Below are positions 10,756 to 20,553 of a stretch of 64,000 bases of DNA, piece after piece (positions within the stretch are counted from its first letter, which is position 1; every line of letters starts with the position of its first letter). Location: NCBI GenBank assembly GCA_007115705.1, contig QXEO01000341.1:1426001-1490000 (forward strand), written 5' to 3'. Below the pieces are notes generated by a model, which saw only the letters and a program-made list of their open reading frames with translations, made no database searches and was not told the DNA's origin. The translations under genes were made by a program, and so were the position numbers. This DNA comes from Dactylis glomerata (lineage: Eukaryota > Streptophyta > Magnoliopsida > Poales > Poaceae).

Positions 10756-11535
10756 TCACTGCGCCGCGAGCTGGGGGTAGGTGCGGCGGACGCCGGCGGC
10801 GGTGAAGACCCGTACCGAGGCCTCCAGCGTCCCCAGCTTGAAGCGGAAGACGAGGTGGTCTCCGACGCGGAGGCGGAGACCGTGGGCGAGAGCCCTCCAG
10901 CGCCCGGCGAGGACAGCGTCACCGCCCGCCCCAAGGAGGATGTCCACGGGCCAGAACAGATCTGGCCTACTCTGCTCTCCCAGGATGATCTCCCCGGCGG
11001 CCGCGCCGAGGGCGTGGATCACCCTCCGGACTGCATCGGGCAGCCGGAGAGTGTTGAAGCTCCAGGCGTCGACGACGACAAGGAGCTCCAGGAAGCGGGA
11101 CCCCGGGCCGAGGAGGGGTCCCAGCATCGCCGCCGCCAGGGGGTGGGGAACGGCCACCGCTCCGTTCATCGGCGGGGCCGCCTCCTGCGGCCCCAGCCCA
11201 TCTGCAGCGGGAGGAAGGGGGCCTAGGGCGACCTCCACCGCCCGGAGTGCCTGGTCAATGATCCCCGGGAGGCGGGGAGCCGGCGTTGTCAGCAACGGTG
11301 ACGGCGAGTTCAGGGCGCCGCTCGGCGTCGGGCCCCGAAGGGTCAGGGCGCCGGAGACCCCCAGGGCGGCGCGATTCGCCTCGTTCCGCCTTGGCGCGCC
11401 GATGCGCAGGGGGCCACCGACGCCAGGCGCCCACCGGGCCGGGACTTTCGCCGCGCTCCCCCTGCCCGGAAAATGCCCGCGGCGCTTTGCCCTCGAGCTC
11501 GGTCCAGCGGCGGCGGAGGAGGCGGAGGGATCCAT
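10756..11535 (-). CDS. Antisense ORF of element 2 (259 aa, B3-like C-terminus)
   Basis: A complete frame runs against gag-pol, between pol and the 3' LTR, from ATG at 11535 to a stop at 10756. Residues about 1-95 are low-complexity and Pro/Ala/Gly/Arg-rich. Residues about 95-255 are conserved with the element 4 copy at roughly two thirds identity and no gaps. Its end, with RVGDHLVFRFKLGTLEA and VFTAAGVRRTYP, resembles the last strands of a plant B3 DNA-binding domain; that is a fold guess from motif shape only. Extra ORFs in this position, in either orientation, are known for Tat elements (for example Grande). A TATA-like box lies about 80 bp upstream. Role unknown; a regulatory or silencing-related function is possible. 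The plus-strand frames over it are shadows. Confidence 0.75.
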   Translation of the reverse strand: MDPSASSAAAGPSSRAKRRGHFPGRGSAAKVPARWAPGVGGPLRIGAPRRNEANRAALGVSGALTLRGPTPSGALNSPSPLLTTPAPRLPGIIDQALRAVEVALGPLPPAADGLGPQEAAPPMNGAVAVPHPLAAAMLGPLLGPGSRFLELLVVVDAWSFNTLRLPDAVRRVIHALGAAAGEIILGEQSRPDLFWPVDILLGAGGDAVLAGRWRALAHGLRLRVGDHLVFRFKLGTLEASVRVFTAAGVRRTYPQLAAQ

Positions 11536-11610
11536 GAGCTCTGGGGAAGGTGCGTGGAAGAAGGAATGGCGCTGGAGGATGGAAGTGAAGTGCCGGAGGT
11601 CTCGAGGAAA

Positions 11611-11620
11611 CTCTATTTAA
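11611..11620 (-). promoter_or_regulatory. TATA-like box of the antisense ORF
   Basis: The minus strand reads TTAAATAGAG about 76-85 bp upstream of the ATG at 11535, after GC-rich sequence. Spacing would give a start site near 11580 and a leader of about 45 bases. This suggests a separate promoter inside the element rather than read-through from the LTR. Confidence 0.5.
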
Positions 11621-11901
11621 GGGGCGCGGCCGGCGTCGTCACGTCAAATCCCAGCGCGGGAACCGAAGCGTTGGCGCGGTGCTCTGCAGTGAAGCGACGC
11701 GCCATCATGACGGTTGACGCTTCAGGGACTACAGCGTCGCCCGCTATTTCGTCTCACCAGCTGCGGCCGCGCCACGTGCCCACAACCTCCGCATCTTCAC
11801 ATGGTCCTCTGACTGCGCAGTTGACGCGTGCCGTTGGAGGGCCCAGCAACTTCTGGGGGCCCCTGGCCCTTCGCCCTCTCAAGAGGGTGCGTTCGCGGGC
11901 C

Positions 11902-11918
11902 GGGCTCCCAGGGGCTAC
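11902..11918 (+). other. Polypurine tract of element 2
   Basis: GGGCTCCCAGGGGCTAC directly precedes the 3' LTR. CCAGGGGCTA before TGTCGG is the short plus-strand primer form often seen in Tat elements. The equivalent in element 4 is deleted. Confidence 0.65.
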
Positions 11919-12579
11919 TGTCGGTGTTCTAGATACCGGGGTATTCCGGTCCACCTACTGCTGGGCCTCTTCAACGGCCCAGCTTCGGCCCAGGGTGCAA
12001 CCACGACCGAAGCTGTTGGAGAAGACCCTCATGAGGAGGCGCCTCATGAGGAGAACGACAGCTAAAACTGCTAAGGACCAGAAGACCTCCTCACGAGCTT
12101 GCGCTGGTGAGGGAAGGAGCCACGTCCACGTCAGCTCAGCACGTTTGCATGCAGAGCAAGAAGATAAGGGATGGAAGACCACGTACCGCCCACGCTACCC
12201 CCGACAGGGAGGAGACCAACTTTCGCCGTGCCTGCCTAAAGCGGCACAGTGGTTGTTGGCCACCCCCCTAAAAATAGCGTGGACGGTGCAGGGCGCTAGA
12301 GGAAGACGTCAACTTCTTCCACCCACTCTGGTGGACCGGCGCCACTACTCTACGAAGACTACGTCCACAGAAGAATATAGTCTACAGCTGTCCCCCCTCC
12401 TTGGCCATGTGTGGCAACCCCTTCCCCAAGAAGATAAGGGGAAGGAGGACCTTGGCACTATAAAAGGAGAGGGAGGCCACCCCATAGAGGGGATCGAATC
12501 TTCATCTTCTTCAAGCTGCTAGCTGGGCACGCAGGTTCTTCAACCTCTGGCCAGTTAGAGCTTTTGTAACCAAGACCTT
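11919..12579 (+). repeat. 3' LTR of element 2, left part
   Basis: Matches 2681-3341 of the 5' LTR, including the TATA box (12459-12466), and stops at AAGACCTT where element 1 is inserted. The LTR resumes at 21831 after the duplicated ACCTT. The long plus-strand frame 11473-12522 runs through this LTR and is not a gene. Confidence 0.95.
12575..12579. repeat. Target-site duplication of element 1, left copy (ACCTT)
   Basis: ACCTT immediately precedes TGTAACAACC at 12580 and is repeated perfectly at 21826-21830 after the right LTR. Removing one copy restores the LTR of element 2 exactly. Confidence 0.97.
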
Positions 12580-13536
12580 TGTAACAACCCAGAATTTGTA
12601 ACCCAAGTCTTATTAAATAAAGAGTCAAAAATTGGACCCAAATAAAACTTTTTATCTATTATTGTATGCATACATGTATTCTCTTTATTTGTATTTCTAT
12701 GATTTTATGTGTGTTCTTTTGCTTGAGCATTGGTTAAATAATTCTAAGTGAACCAATAGAAACCACTAAGAAAGATATTAGGAACCAAAAGAACCAAAAA
12801 TAAAAATAGGTAAGAAAGAGATAAAGTTAATATGATCTAGAAACTGTTAATGACTACACCACTTTGAGCCCTTAGATTAAGAAATCTACAGCTCACCTGC
12901 AGGTTTAACCTTTTAGTTGAGCTTAACCAAGTTATGGACTAACTCAACCAACAAAGAGCTACCAAAATTTCAAACCAGAACACCACTCAAACTTGAGCCA
13001 AAGTTTGAATCTGAAACAGAGACCATTTCAAATTTGAAATATAAATTTTTTGCAAAACTCATTGTTTCTCCAGAACAAAAATATGCCTGGGTACCTTATC
13101 CAATATGATGAGCACCCAAAGTGGCAAATTTGAAAAATTCGAATTTTGAATTCTTGTAAGCATTTCGTCGAACACTGGCAGCAGGAAATTAAATCAAACC
13201 AAACTTCACTGTGCTGCACTATTCGAGCTCGGCCAGGTGCTGTAGCCATGCTCTCTGGCCTCGCCTTGGTCGAGTCCCGCACCCCCAGGCCCGACCCAGG
13301 CCGTGAGAAGAGGAGGGAGAAGGAGAAACACACCCAGGATCCCCTCCCAGGAACCCACTGTCCCGCGCGATGCCGACCAACGTGAAGGCGCCAGAGGCGA
13401 CCCACAGTCCCCCGCGGCCGACCCCGTAACTCCCCAGCACGCGAGCGTGGCCGCCGTGACCGGAGGAAGCTTCACGCACCGCCAGGACCCCCGCAACGGC
13501 GAGCTTCTGGCCGCGCTTGTCCCCGACGCTCCGGCC

Positions 13537-13544
13537 TATAAAAG
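13537..13544 (+). promoter_or_regulatory. TATA box, 5' LTR of element 1
   Basis: TATAAAAG in GGCCTATAAAAGGCC, a GC-rich setting, with likely RNA start near 13570. It leaves U3 of about 1.0 kb and a long R-U5 of about 2.6 kb. Confidence 0.75.
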
Positions 13545-14852
13545 GCCCCGTCGATCAAACGCAGAGACTCACCCAGCCACCAGCTACCTCCCAGACATCG
13601 CCGCTTACTCCCTCGTGCCCTAGTTCGCCGTAGCCGACCTCGCCGGCGCAGTACTGGACGGGCGGAGCGCCGCCGCGTCCGACCACCTGGAGGCCAGCTT
13701 CTGCAGGGAATCGGAGGAGGAGGAGCACCGCAGCCGATCCCGAGCGTCGCCGTCGAGTTTCGTTTCCTCTACGCCCCGCCGTCGCCGTCGAACGCCGTCG
13801 CTGCTCGCAGGTGAGCTCCCGCCCGTGCTGAGGAAGAAGAAAGACCCTGAGCCGTTCGATCTAGATCCGACGGTAACTTACCGATTCGGGTTTCGTAATT
13901 AGATCTGACGTCGCGGCCCCACCTGTCAGCACCCTTTTATTTTTCCCAGCCGCAGCGAATCGTTTTCTGGGCCAGGCCCGTTCGGGTTTCGTTCGGACTG
14001 GGCCCAGCTAGGAAGGTTTTGGTCCGATTCGTTTTTAATTTAATTCCCGCCTTTTCTTTTATCTCAAATGTGTTTCAAATGATATTTTTCAAACTTTAAT
14101 TCCTAGAGTTTTATAAGTCCAAATTTAGCAAATAAATATTCGTTGGAAAGCTTAGAAAATACTCTATCCAATAGTACTGGTTAGATTTCCAAATCAGTTA
14201 AGAATAAAAATGGTTATGAATAGTGTGACCCTAGCTTGTTAATTAATGAAAGATTTCTAGGAAATTATTTAAGCCATCAAAAATCATAAAAATTAAAATG
14301 TGGACTTACTAATGACCCCCATTACTGTTAGTCAACACTAATCTACCCAAACCATATTAGTGTGACCATTTAGACCCTAACCCAAACCTATTTGTTAGCA
14401 TAAAATGATAGAGCCCTAATGCACACTCAGAATTAATTGCCCTCTTTACAAATCCACTTAGTGAACCCATCCCACTTAAACTTGTCTTAGTAACCCCAAA
14501 TCACCTCCACTGCTGCACAAGTGAACCACTTATGCTACTTAATAGAGTAACTAGCTTGCACACTTGAAGAAAAACTTAGAAGGAAAACTTACCATCCAAC
14601 CCCATAGCAATGCAACCTAAATGCTTGGTTAGCAAACAAGAGTGTGTGCTTGGTGTGTTGTTGGTTTGGTGAAGTGATGGTGTGCTTTGTGTTTATTCGT
14701 TATTAGACGCTAGTGTTGCCGAGGAGGATATTGGAGGGGATTATTATTATCAAGAAGAAGAAGAAAACCCCGGACACTTTGCCAACCAAGGCAAGCCATC
14801 TTTTGATTCATACTCCCACTACCTAGTTTTAATATTGCATTCTACTTGTTTT

Positions 14853-14932
14853 AAGTAAATTGCATGATTGAATTGCTAGAGTAGAATGATAGAAGTAAAT
14901 TGCATGATTGAATTGCTAGAGTAGAATGATAA
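14853..14932 (+). repeat. Tandem 40-bp duplication in LTR
   Basis: Two adjacent copies of a 40-base unit starting AAGTAAATTGCATGATTGAA. Both LTRs have it (20474-20553), so it predates this insertion. Confidence 0.9.
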
Positions 14933-16207
14933 GAAGCATATTGATGTCTTGGTTATCAAGAGCATCAAGCTGAGTTTATCCAACCATAGTAGTAGTACTA
15001 TCACTCAATGTAGTTGCTTAGTCGCTAATAAAAGTTGAGGCTATCTCTGGAGGAACCCCATTTGAAAGGTGGTGACTTGAAATTGAAACTTGAAATGGGA
15101 GATTGCTCCTACATGATGGCTTTCTGAAGAAAATAATCTTGACTAAGAACTATGCAATGTATTTCTCAAATTGACAACGAGTGATGTACTATGGGAGCCA
15201 ATTATACCGTACAACCACATTACCCCTATATGGGAAGGGGCTTAATCCGTAGCTTGTCTATCTTAGTATGGGAGGTCTTGTATTAAATCTTCATGGGAGG
15301 ACTCCATGGGCGGATACTTCTTGACCAAGTGGATTCCACTAACCCGGTCTCCGGGATGGGCATAACTAGAGGCGCCGGAGCGGGAGTTCCGTATCCCGGG
15401 CTCTAGGGAAGGATCCTATACTAGGATGAGCAAGCGAAAGACTTTGTTTGATTATCTGAAAGCCGCATACCTTTGTGTATAGCGAACCATGGATTTCTCC
15501 CGGCAGATGTATCGAATCTTGTGGGTAAAGTGTACCCCTCTGCAGAGGTTTGCAAACTATTCGAATAGCCGAGTCCTCGGTCATGGACGGTTGGCAATCT
15601 GTACTTGACTTTTGTCAAGACTAAAAAAATAACAAGGGTGACTTGGTGAATGACCTGATTTTGAATTGACATGACTTGACCTTGATCTTGACACATTGAA
15701 GTTCCTCTTTAGAATGAACTTAGAGAACTAAACCTCTTTTCTACAAATGAGCATTCTTGGGAAATAGAACTAGCTTTTGCAAATCAACTTAGTGCTTAGT
15801 CCACTATACCCAACCTTGCATATCTACTTCATCTTTTCATTTACAAGATGGTTTGCGAGTGCATCCAATGTACTCATGGCTGTGTCCCTGGCTATCAACT
15901 TGGCCAGACTATGGGGAGGAATACCAGGAGGAAGGGTATGAAGAAGAGTACCAGAACTAAGCTCGTCTCCGTGAGTCGCCAATTGCCTGTAGGGAGAAGG
16001 CATGGGCCGAAGACGTTAATTCCGCTGCTATATTGTGTTGTAATATGACTTGGTCTATATGACCATTATATTTGAATCATCGTATTGTAATGTCTATGGA
16101 ACTGGTTACCCACTACGTTATGTATATCGCAACAATGATTCTGGGATTGCGGTGGAATACATAACGGGCACTTCGAATTTGTTATCAAATTTGAGGTCGT
16201 CACAAGT

Positions 16208-16220
16208 TGGTATCAGAGCC
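16208..16220 (+). other. Primer-binding site of element 1 (tRNA-iMet type)
   Basis: TGGTATCAGAGCC begins three bases after the LTR end. It is complementary to the 3' end of plant initiator methionine tRNA, the usual primer of Tekay-type chromoviruses. Confidence 0.9.
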
Positions 16221-16321
16221 TAGGCTGACCATAGGAGACCTTAGTTAGAATGGGCGTTAAAACAAAACCTTGATAAAAGAAAGATACAAGAACGGTTGCA
16301 AAAATTGCTTAGTCTTTCCTC

Positions 16322-18157
16322 TCTAGGCAGCTTAAACCTCATGAAGAAAATTATCCAACCCATGATCTAGAGTTAGCAGCCGTGGTTCTAGCTTTGAAGA
16401 CTTGGAGGCATTATTTGATGGGCAACCGCTGTGAGATCTATTCGGACCACAAGAGTTTGAAGTATATTTTCACCCAGAAGGAGTTGAACATGAGGCAAAG
16501 GAGATGGATAGAGTTGATCAAGGATTATGATTTGGAAATTCACTATCACCCCGGTAAGGCCAATGTAGTGGCCGATGCGTTGAGTAGAAAGCCGTGTTCG
16601 TTGAATATGAGGATCAAGGAAGAGCAACCTATGTTGTACCAAGAGTTTGAAAGATTTGGATTGGAACTAGTCAGTCAAGGATTCCTAGCCAACCTTGAGT
16701 TTCAGCCCACCTTGATGAGCCAAATCAAAGAAGCCCAGAAGGGAAATGAGAGTATTGAAGGAATCAAGCGCAGAATTAGTTCCGGCAAGGTGCCAGGATT
16801 TGAAGAAGATGATCAAGGAGTTCTTTGGTACAAAGGCCGTATTTGTGTGCCCGCTGACTCAGAATTGAAGGAAGTAATTATGAAGGAAGCCCATGAGACA
16901 CCTTACTCCATCCACCCCGGTGGGACTAAGATGTACCAAGATTTGAAGGAACAATTTTGGTGGCATGGAATGAAGCGCGAGATTGCATCGTTTATATCCA
17001 AGTGTGATATCTGTCAAAGAGTCAAGGCTGAACATCAACGTCCTGCTGGTTTGCTGCAACCTTTGCAAGTTCCGGAATGGAAGTGGGAATCTGTCGGAAT
17101 GGATTTCATCACTGGATTTCCAAAGTCTAGCCGTGGCAATGACTCTATTTGGGTCATTGTGGATAGATTAACCAAAGTAGCCCACTTTATTCCTGTCAAG
17201 ACCACTTACAACTCGAGACAGCTAGCAGATCTGTATTTAGCCAGAATTGTCAGTTTGCATGGAGTCCCAAAAACCATAGTTTCTGATCGAGGAACCCAAT
17301 TCACCTCGAGATTTTGGAAAAGCTTACATCAAGCTTTGGGAACCAAGTTAGCCTTCAGCACAGCTTACCACCCTCAGACTGATGGACAGACTGAAAGAGT
17401 AAATCAAATCCTTGAAGATATGTTGAGAGCCTGTGTTCTAGCTTATGGAGCTAAGTGGGAAGATTGTCTGCCTTTCGCGGAGTTTTCCTACAACAACAGT
17501 TATCAAGCCAGTTTGCAAATGGCCCCATTTGAAGCTTTGTATGGAAGAAAGTGCCGTACCCCTTTGAATTGGTCTGAAACCGGAGACAGCCAGATTTTTG
17601 GACCAGATATGCTGCAAGAAGCCGAGGAGAAAGTTCGCATAATTCGTGAATATCTCAAGGCAGCCCAATCAAGACAAAAGAGTTATGCCGACAAGAGACG
17701 TCGAGAATTGACCTTCCAGATTGGAGATTTTGTTTATCTTAGAGTATCACCTCTCAAGGGAATGCAAAGATTCCAAGTAAAAGGAAAGCTTGCCCCAAGA
17801 TATATTGGACCTTTCAAGATACTAGACCGCAGAGGAGAAGTGTCTTATCAGTTGGAAATGCCCCCTGAATTGTCTGAAGTACACGATGTCTTTCACGTGT
17901 CGTTACTTCGGAAATGTCTTGAAGTTCCGGAGAAGCCCGAAGTCTTCAAGAATATTGATCACCGGTCTGTGGACATCAACAAGGACTTGACCTATCGTGA
18001 AATGCCTATCCGTATCCTCGAGGAAGCTTATCGAACCACTCGAACCCGAAGCATCAAATTTCTGAAAGTTCAGTGGAGTAATCACACCGAAGAGGAAGCC
18101 ACTTGGGAACGAGAAGATTACCTTCAGAAAGAGTTTCCCAATCTTTTCAGTTCTTAA
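16322..18157 (+). CDS. pol: pol remnant of element 1: RNase H end, integrase, chromodomain
   Basis: Homology starts near 16322 (RQLKPHEENYPTHDLELAA); the first Met, at 16382, opens a 591-aa frame. RNase H C-terminal half: IYSDHKSLKYIF and NVVADALSRKP (residues about 1-71). Integrase HHCC: HETPYSIHPGGT with CDICQ (about 169-213). Core: GMDFITGFP, TIVSDRGTQFT and GQTERVNQI, with Asp and Glu 35 residues apart. GDFVYLRVSPLKGMQRF and PPELSEVHDVFHVS follow, then a chromodomain (about 530-590) with VQWSNHTEEEATWE. The frame is fully open, fitting its youth, but without gag and RT it cannot act alone. Chromodomains steer integration toward heterochromatin. Confidence 0.95.
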   Translation, partial: SRQLKPHEENYPTHDLELAAVVLALKTWRHYLMGNRCEIYSDHKSLKYIFTQKELNMRQRRWIELIKDYDLEIHYHPGKANVVADALSRKPCSLNMRIKEEQPMLYQEFERFGLELVSQGFLANLEFQPTLMSQIKEAQKGNESIEGIKRRISSGKVPGFEEDDQGVLWYKGRICVPADSELKEVIMKEAHETPYSIHPGGTKMYQDLKEQFWWHGMKREIASFISKCDICQRVKAEHQRPAGLLQPLQVPEWKWESVGMDFITGFPKSSRGNDSIWVIVDRLTKVAHFIPVKTTYNSRQLADLYLARIVSLHGVPKTIVSDRGTQFTSRFWKSLHQALGTKLAFSTAYHPQTDGQTERVNQILEDMLRACVLAYGAKWEDCLPFAEFSYNNSYQASLQMAPFEALYGRKCRTPLNWSETGDSQIFGPDMLQEAEEKVRIIREYLKAAQSRQKSYADKRRRELTFQIGDFVYLRVSPLKGMQRFQVKGKLAPRYIGPFKILDRRGEVSYQLEMPPELSEVHDVFHVSLLRKCLEVPEKPEVFKNIDHRSVDINKDLTYREMPIRILEEAYRTTRTRSIKFLKVQWSNHTEEEATWEREDYLQKEFPNLFSS

Positions 18158-18187
18158 CTAGTGAATCTCGGGGACGAGATTCTCTTT

Positions 18188-18199
18188 AAGGGGGGAAGA
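18188..18199 (+). other. Polypurine tract of element 1
   Basis: AAGGGGGGAAGA lies just before the right LTR, following GAATCTCGGGGACGAGATTC, the usual end of this lineage. It primes plus-strand DNA. An equivalent is found in reverse at 40957-40970 in element 5. Confidence 0.9.
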
Positions 18200-19157
18200 T
18201 TGTAACAACCCAGAATTTGTAACCCAAGTCTTATTAAATAAAGAGTCAAAAATTGGACCCAAATAAAACTTTTTATCTATTATTGTATGCATACATGTAT
18301 TCTCTTTATTTGTATTTCTATGATTTTATGTGTGTTCTTTTGCTTGAGCATTGGTTAAATAATTCTAAGTGAACCAATAGAAACCACTAAGAAAGATATT
18401 AGGAACCAAAAGAACCAAAAATAAAAATAGGTAAGAAAGAGATAAAGTTAATATGATCTAGAAACTGTTAATGACTACACCACTTTGAGCCCTTAGATTA
18501 AGAAATCTACAGCTCACCTGCAGGTTTAACCTTTTAGTTGAGCTTAACCAAGTTATGGACTAACTCAACCAACAAAGAGCTACCAAAATTTCAAACCAGA
18601 ACACCACTCAAACTTGAGCCAAAGTTTGAATCTGAAACAGAGACCATTTCAAATTTGAAATATAAATTTTTTGCAAAACTCATTGTTTCTCCAGAACAAA
18701 AATATGCCTGGGTACCTTATCCAATATGATGAGCACCCAAAGTGGCAAATTTGAAAAATTCGAATTTTGAATTCTTGTAAGCATTTCGTCGAACACTGGC
18801 AGCAGGAAATTAAATCAAACCAAACTTCACTGTGCTGCACTATTCGAGCTCGGCCAGGTGCTGTAGCCATGCTCTCTGGCCTCGCCTTGGTCGAGTCCCG
18901 CACCCCCAGGCCCGACCCAGGCCGTGAGAAGAGGAGGGAGAAGGAGAAACACACCCAGGATCCCCTCCCAGGAACCCACTGTCCCGCGCGATGCCGACCA
19001 ACGTGAAGGCGCCAGAGGCGACCCACAGTCCCCCGCGGCCGACCCCGTAACTCCCCAGCACGCGAGCGTGGCCGCCGTGACCGGAGGAAGCTTCACGCAC
19101 CGCCAGGACCCCCGCAACGGCGAGCTTCTGGCCGCGCTTGTCCCCGACGCTCCGGCC

Positions 19158-19165
19158 TATAAAAG
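19158..19165 (+). promoter_or_regulatory. TATA box, 3' LTR of element 1
   Basis: TATAAAAG, the counterpart of 13537. Transcription from this LTR would read out into 21826 and beyond, through the 3' end of element 2 and into LINE A. Confidence 0.75.
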
Positions 19166-20473
19166 GCCCCGTCGATCAAACGCAGAGACTCACCCAGCCA
19201 CCAGCTACCTCCCAGACATCGCCGCTTACTCCCTCGTGCCCTAGTTCGCCGTAGCCGACCTCGCCGGCGCAGTACTGGACGGGCGGAGCGCCGCCGCGTC
19301 CGACCACCTGGAGGCCAGCTTCTGCAGGGAATCGGAGGAGGAGGAGCACCGCAGCCGATCCCGAGCGTCGCCGTCGAGTTTCGTTTCCTCTACGCCCCGC
19401 CGTCGGCGTCGAACGCCGTCGCTGCTCGCAGGTGAGCTCCCGCCCGTGCTGAGGAAGAAGAAAGACCCTGAGCCGTTCGATCTAGATCCGACGGTAACTT
19501 ACCGATTCGGGTTTCGTAATTAGATCTGACGTCGCGGCCCCACCTGTCAGCACCCTTTTATTTTTCCCAGCCGCAGCGAATCGTTTTCTGGGCCAGGCCC
19601 GTTCGGGTTTCGTTCGGACTGGGCCCAGCTAGGAAGGTTTTGGTCCGATTCGTTTTTAATTTAATTCCCGCCTTTTCTTTTATCTCAAATGTGTTTCAAA
19701 TGATATTTTTCAAACTTTAATTCCTAGAGTTTTATAAGTCCAAATTTAGCAAATAAATATTCGTTGGAAAGCTTAGAAAATACTCTATCCAATAGTACTG
19801 GTTAGATTTCCAAATCAGTTAAGAATAAAAATGGTTATGAATAGTGTGACCCTAGCTTGTTAATTAATGAAAGATTTCTAGAAAATTATTTAAGCCATCA
19901 AAAATCATAAAAATTAAAATGTGGACTTACTAATGACCCCCATTACTGTTAGTCAACACTAATCTACCCAAACCATATTAGTGTGACCATTTAGACCCTA
20001 ACCCAAACCTATTTGTTAGCATAAAATGATAGAGCCCTAATGCACACTCAGAATTAATTGCCCTCTTTACAAATCCACTTAGTGAACCCATCCCACTTAA
20101 ACTTGTCTTAGTAACCCCAAATCACCTCCACTGCTGCACAAGTGAACCACTTATGCTACTTAATAGAGTAACTAGCTTGCACACTTGAAGAAAAACTTAG
20201 AAGGAAAACTTACCATCCAACCCCATAGCAATGCAACCTAAATGCTTGGTTAGCAAACAAGAGTGTGTGCTTGGTGTGTTGTTGGTTTGGTGAAGTGATG
20301 GTGTGCTTTGTGTTTATTCGTTATTAGACGCTAGTGTTGCCGAGGAGGATATTGGAGGGGATTATTATTATCAAGAAGAAGAAGAAAACCCCGGACACTT
20401 TGCCAACCAAGGCAAGCCATCTTTTGATTCATACTCCCACTACCTAGTTTTAATATTGCATTCTACTTGTTTT

Positions 20474-20553
20474 AAGTAAATTGCATGATTGAATTGCTAG
20501 AGTAGAATGATAGAAGTAAATTGCATGATTGAATTGCTAGAGTAGAATGATAA
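20474..20553 (+). repeat. Tandem 40-bp duplication, right LTR copy
   Basis: Same two-copy repeat as at 14853-14932. Confidence 0.9.

Larger units (their letters stand above)
12580..16204 (+). repeat. 5' LTR of element 1 (3,625 bp)
   Basis: Starts TGTAACAACC and ends GGTCGTCACA. Apart from about five substitutions (at 13785, 14261, 15124, 15489 and 15767) it equals 18201-21825 base for base in length. It contains a GC-rich promoter block (13200-13900) with a TATA box, then about 2.3 kb of AT-rich non-coding sequence. Open frames inside it occur in duplicate because the LTR is duplicated; none has a protein signature. Confidence 0.97.

Noticed and set aside
11473..12522. 349-aa plus-strand open frame
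   Set aside because: It starts opposite the antisense ORF and runs through the 3' LTR of element 2. A related 175-aa frame in the 5' LTR (2757-3284) is there because the LTRs are copies. No protein signature.
13028..13623. Group of 79-125-aa frames, all repeated at 18649-19244
   Set aside because: They lie in the GC-rich promoter block of the LTRs of element 1 and are duplicated only because LTRs are identical by origin. No domain is visible.
14853..14932. CRISPR-like direct repeats
   Set aside because: Two adjacent copies without spacer; a simple tandem duplication present in both LTRs of a plant element.
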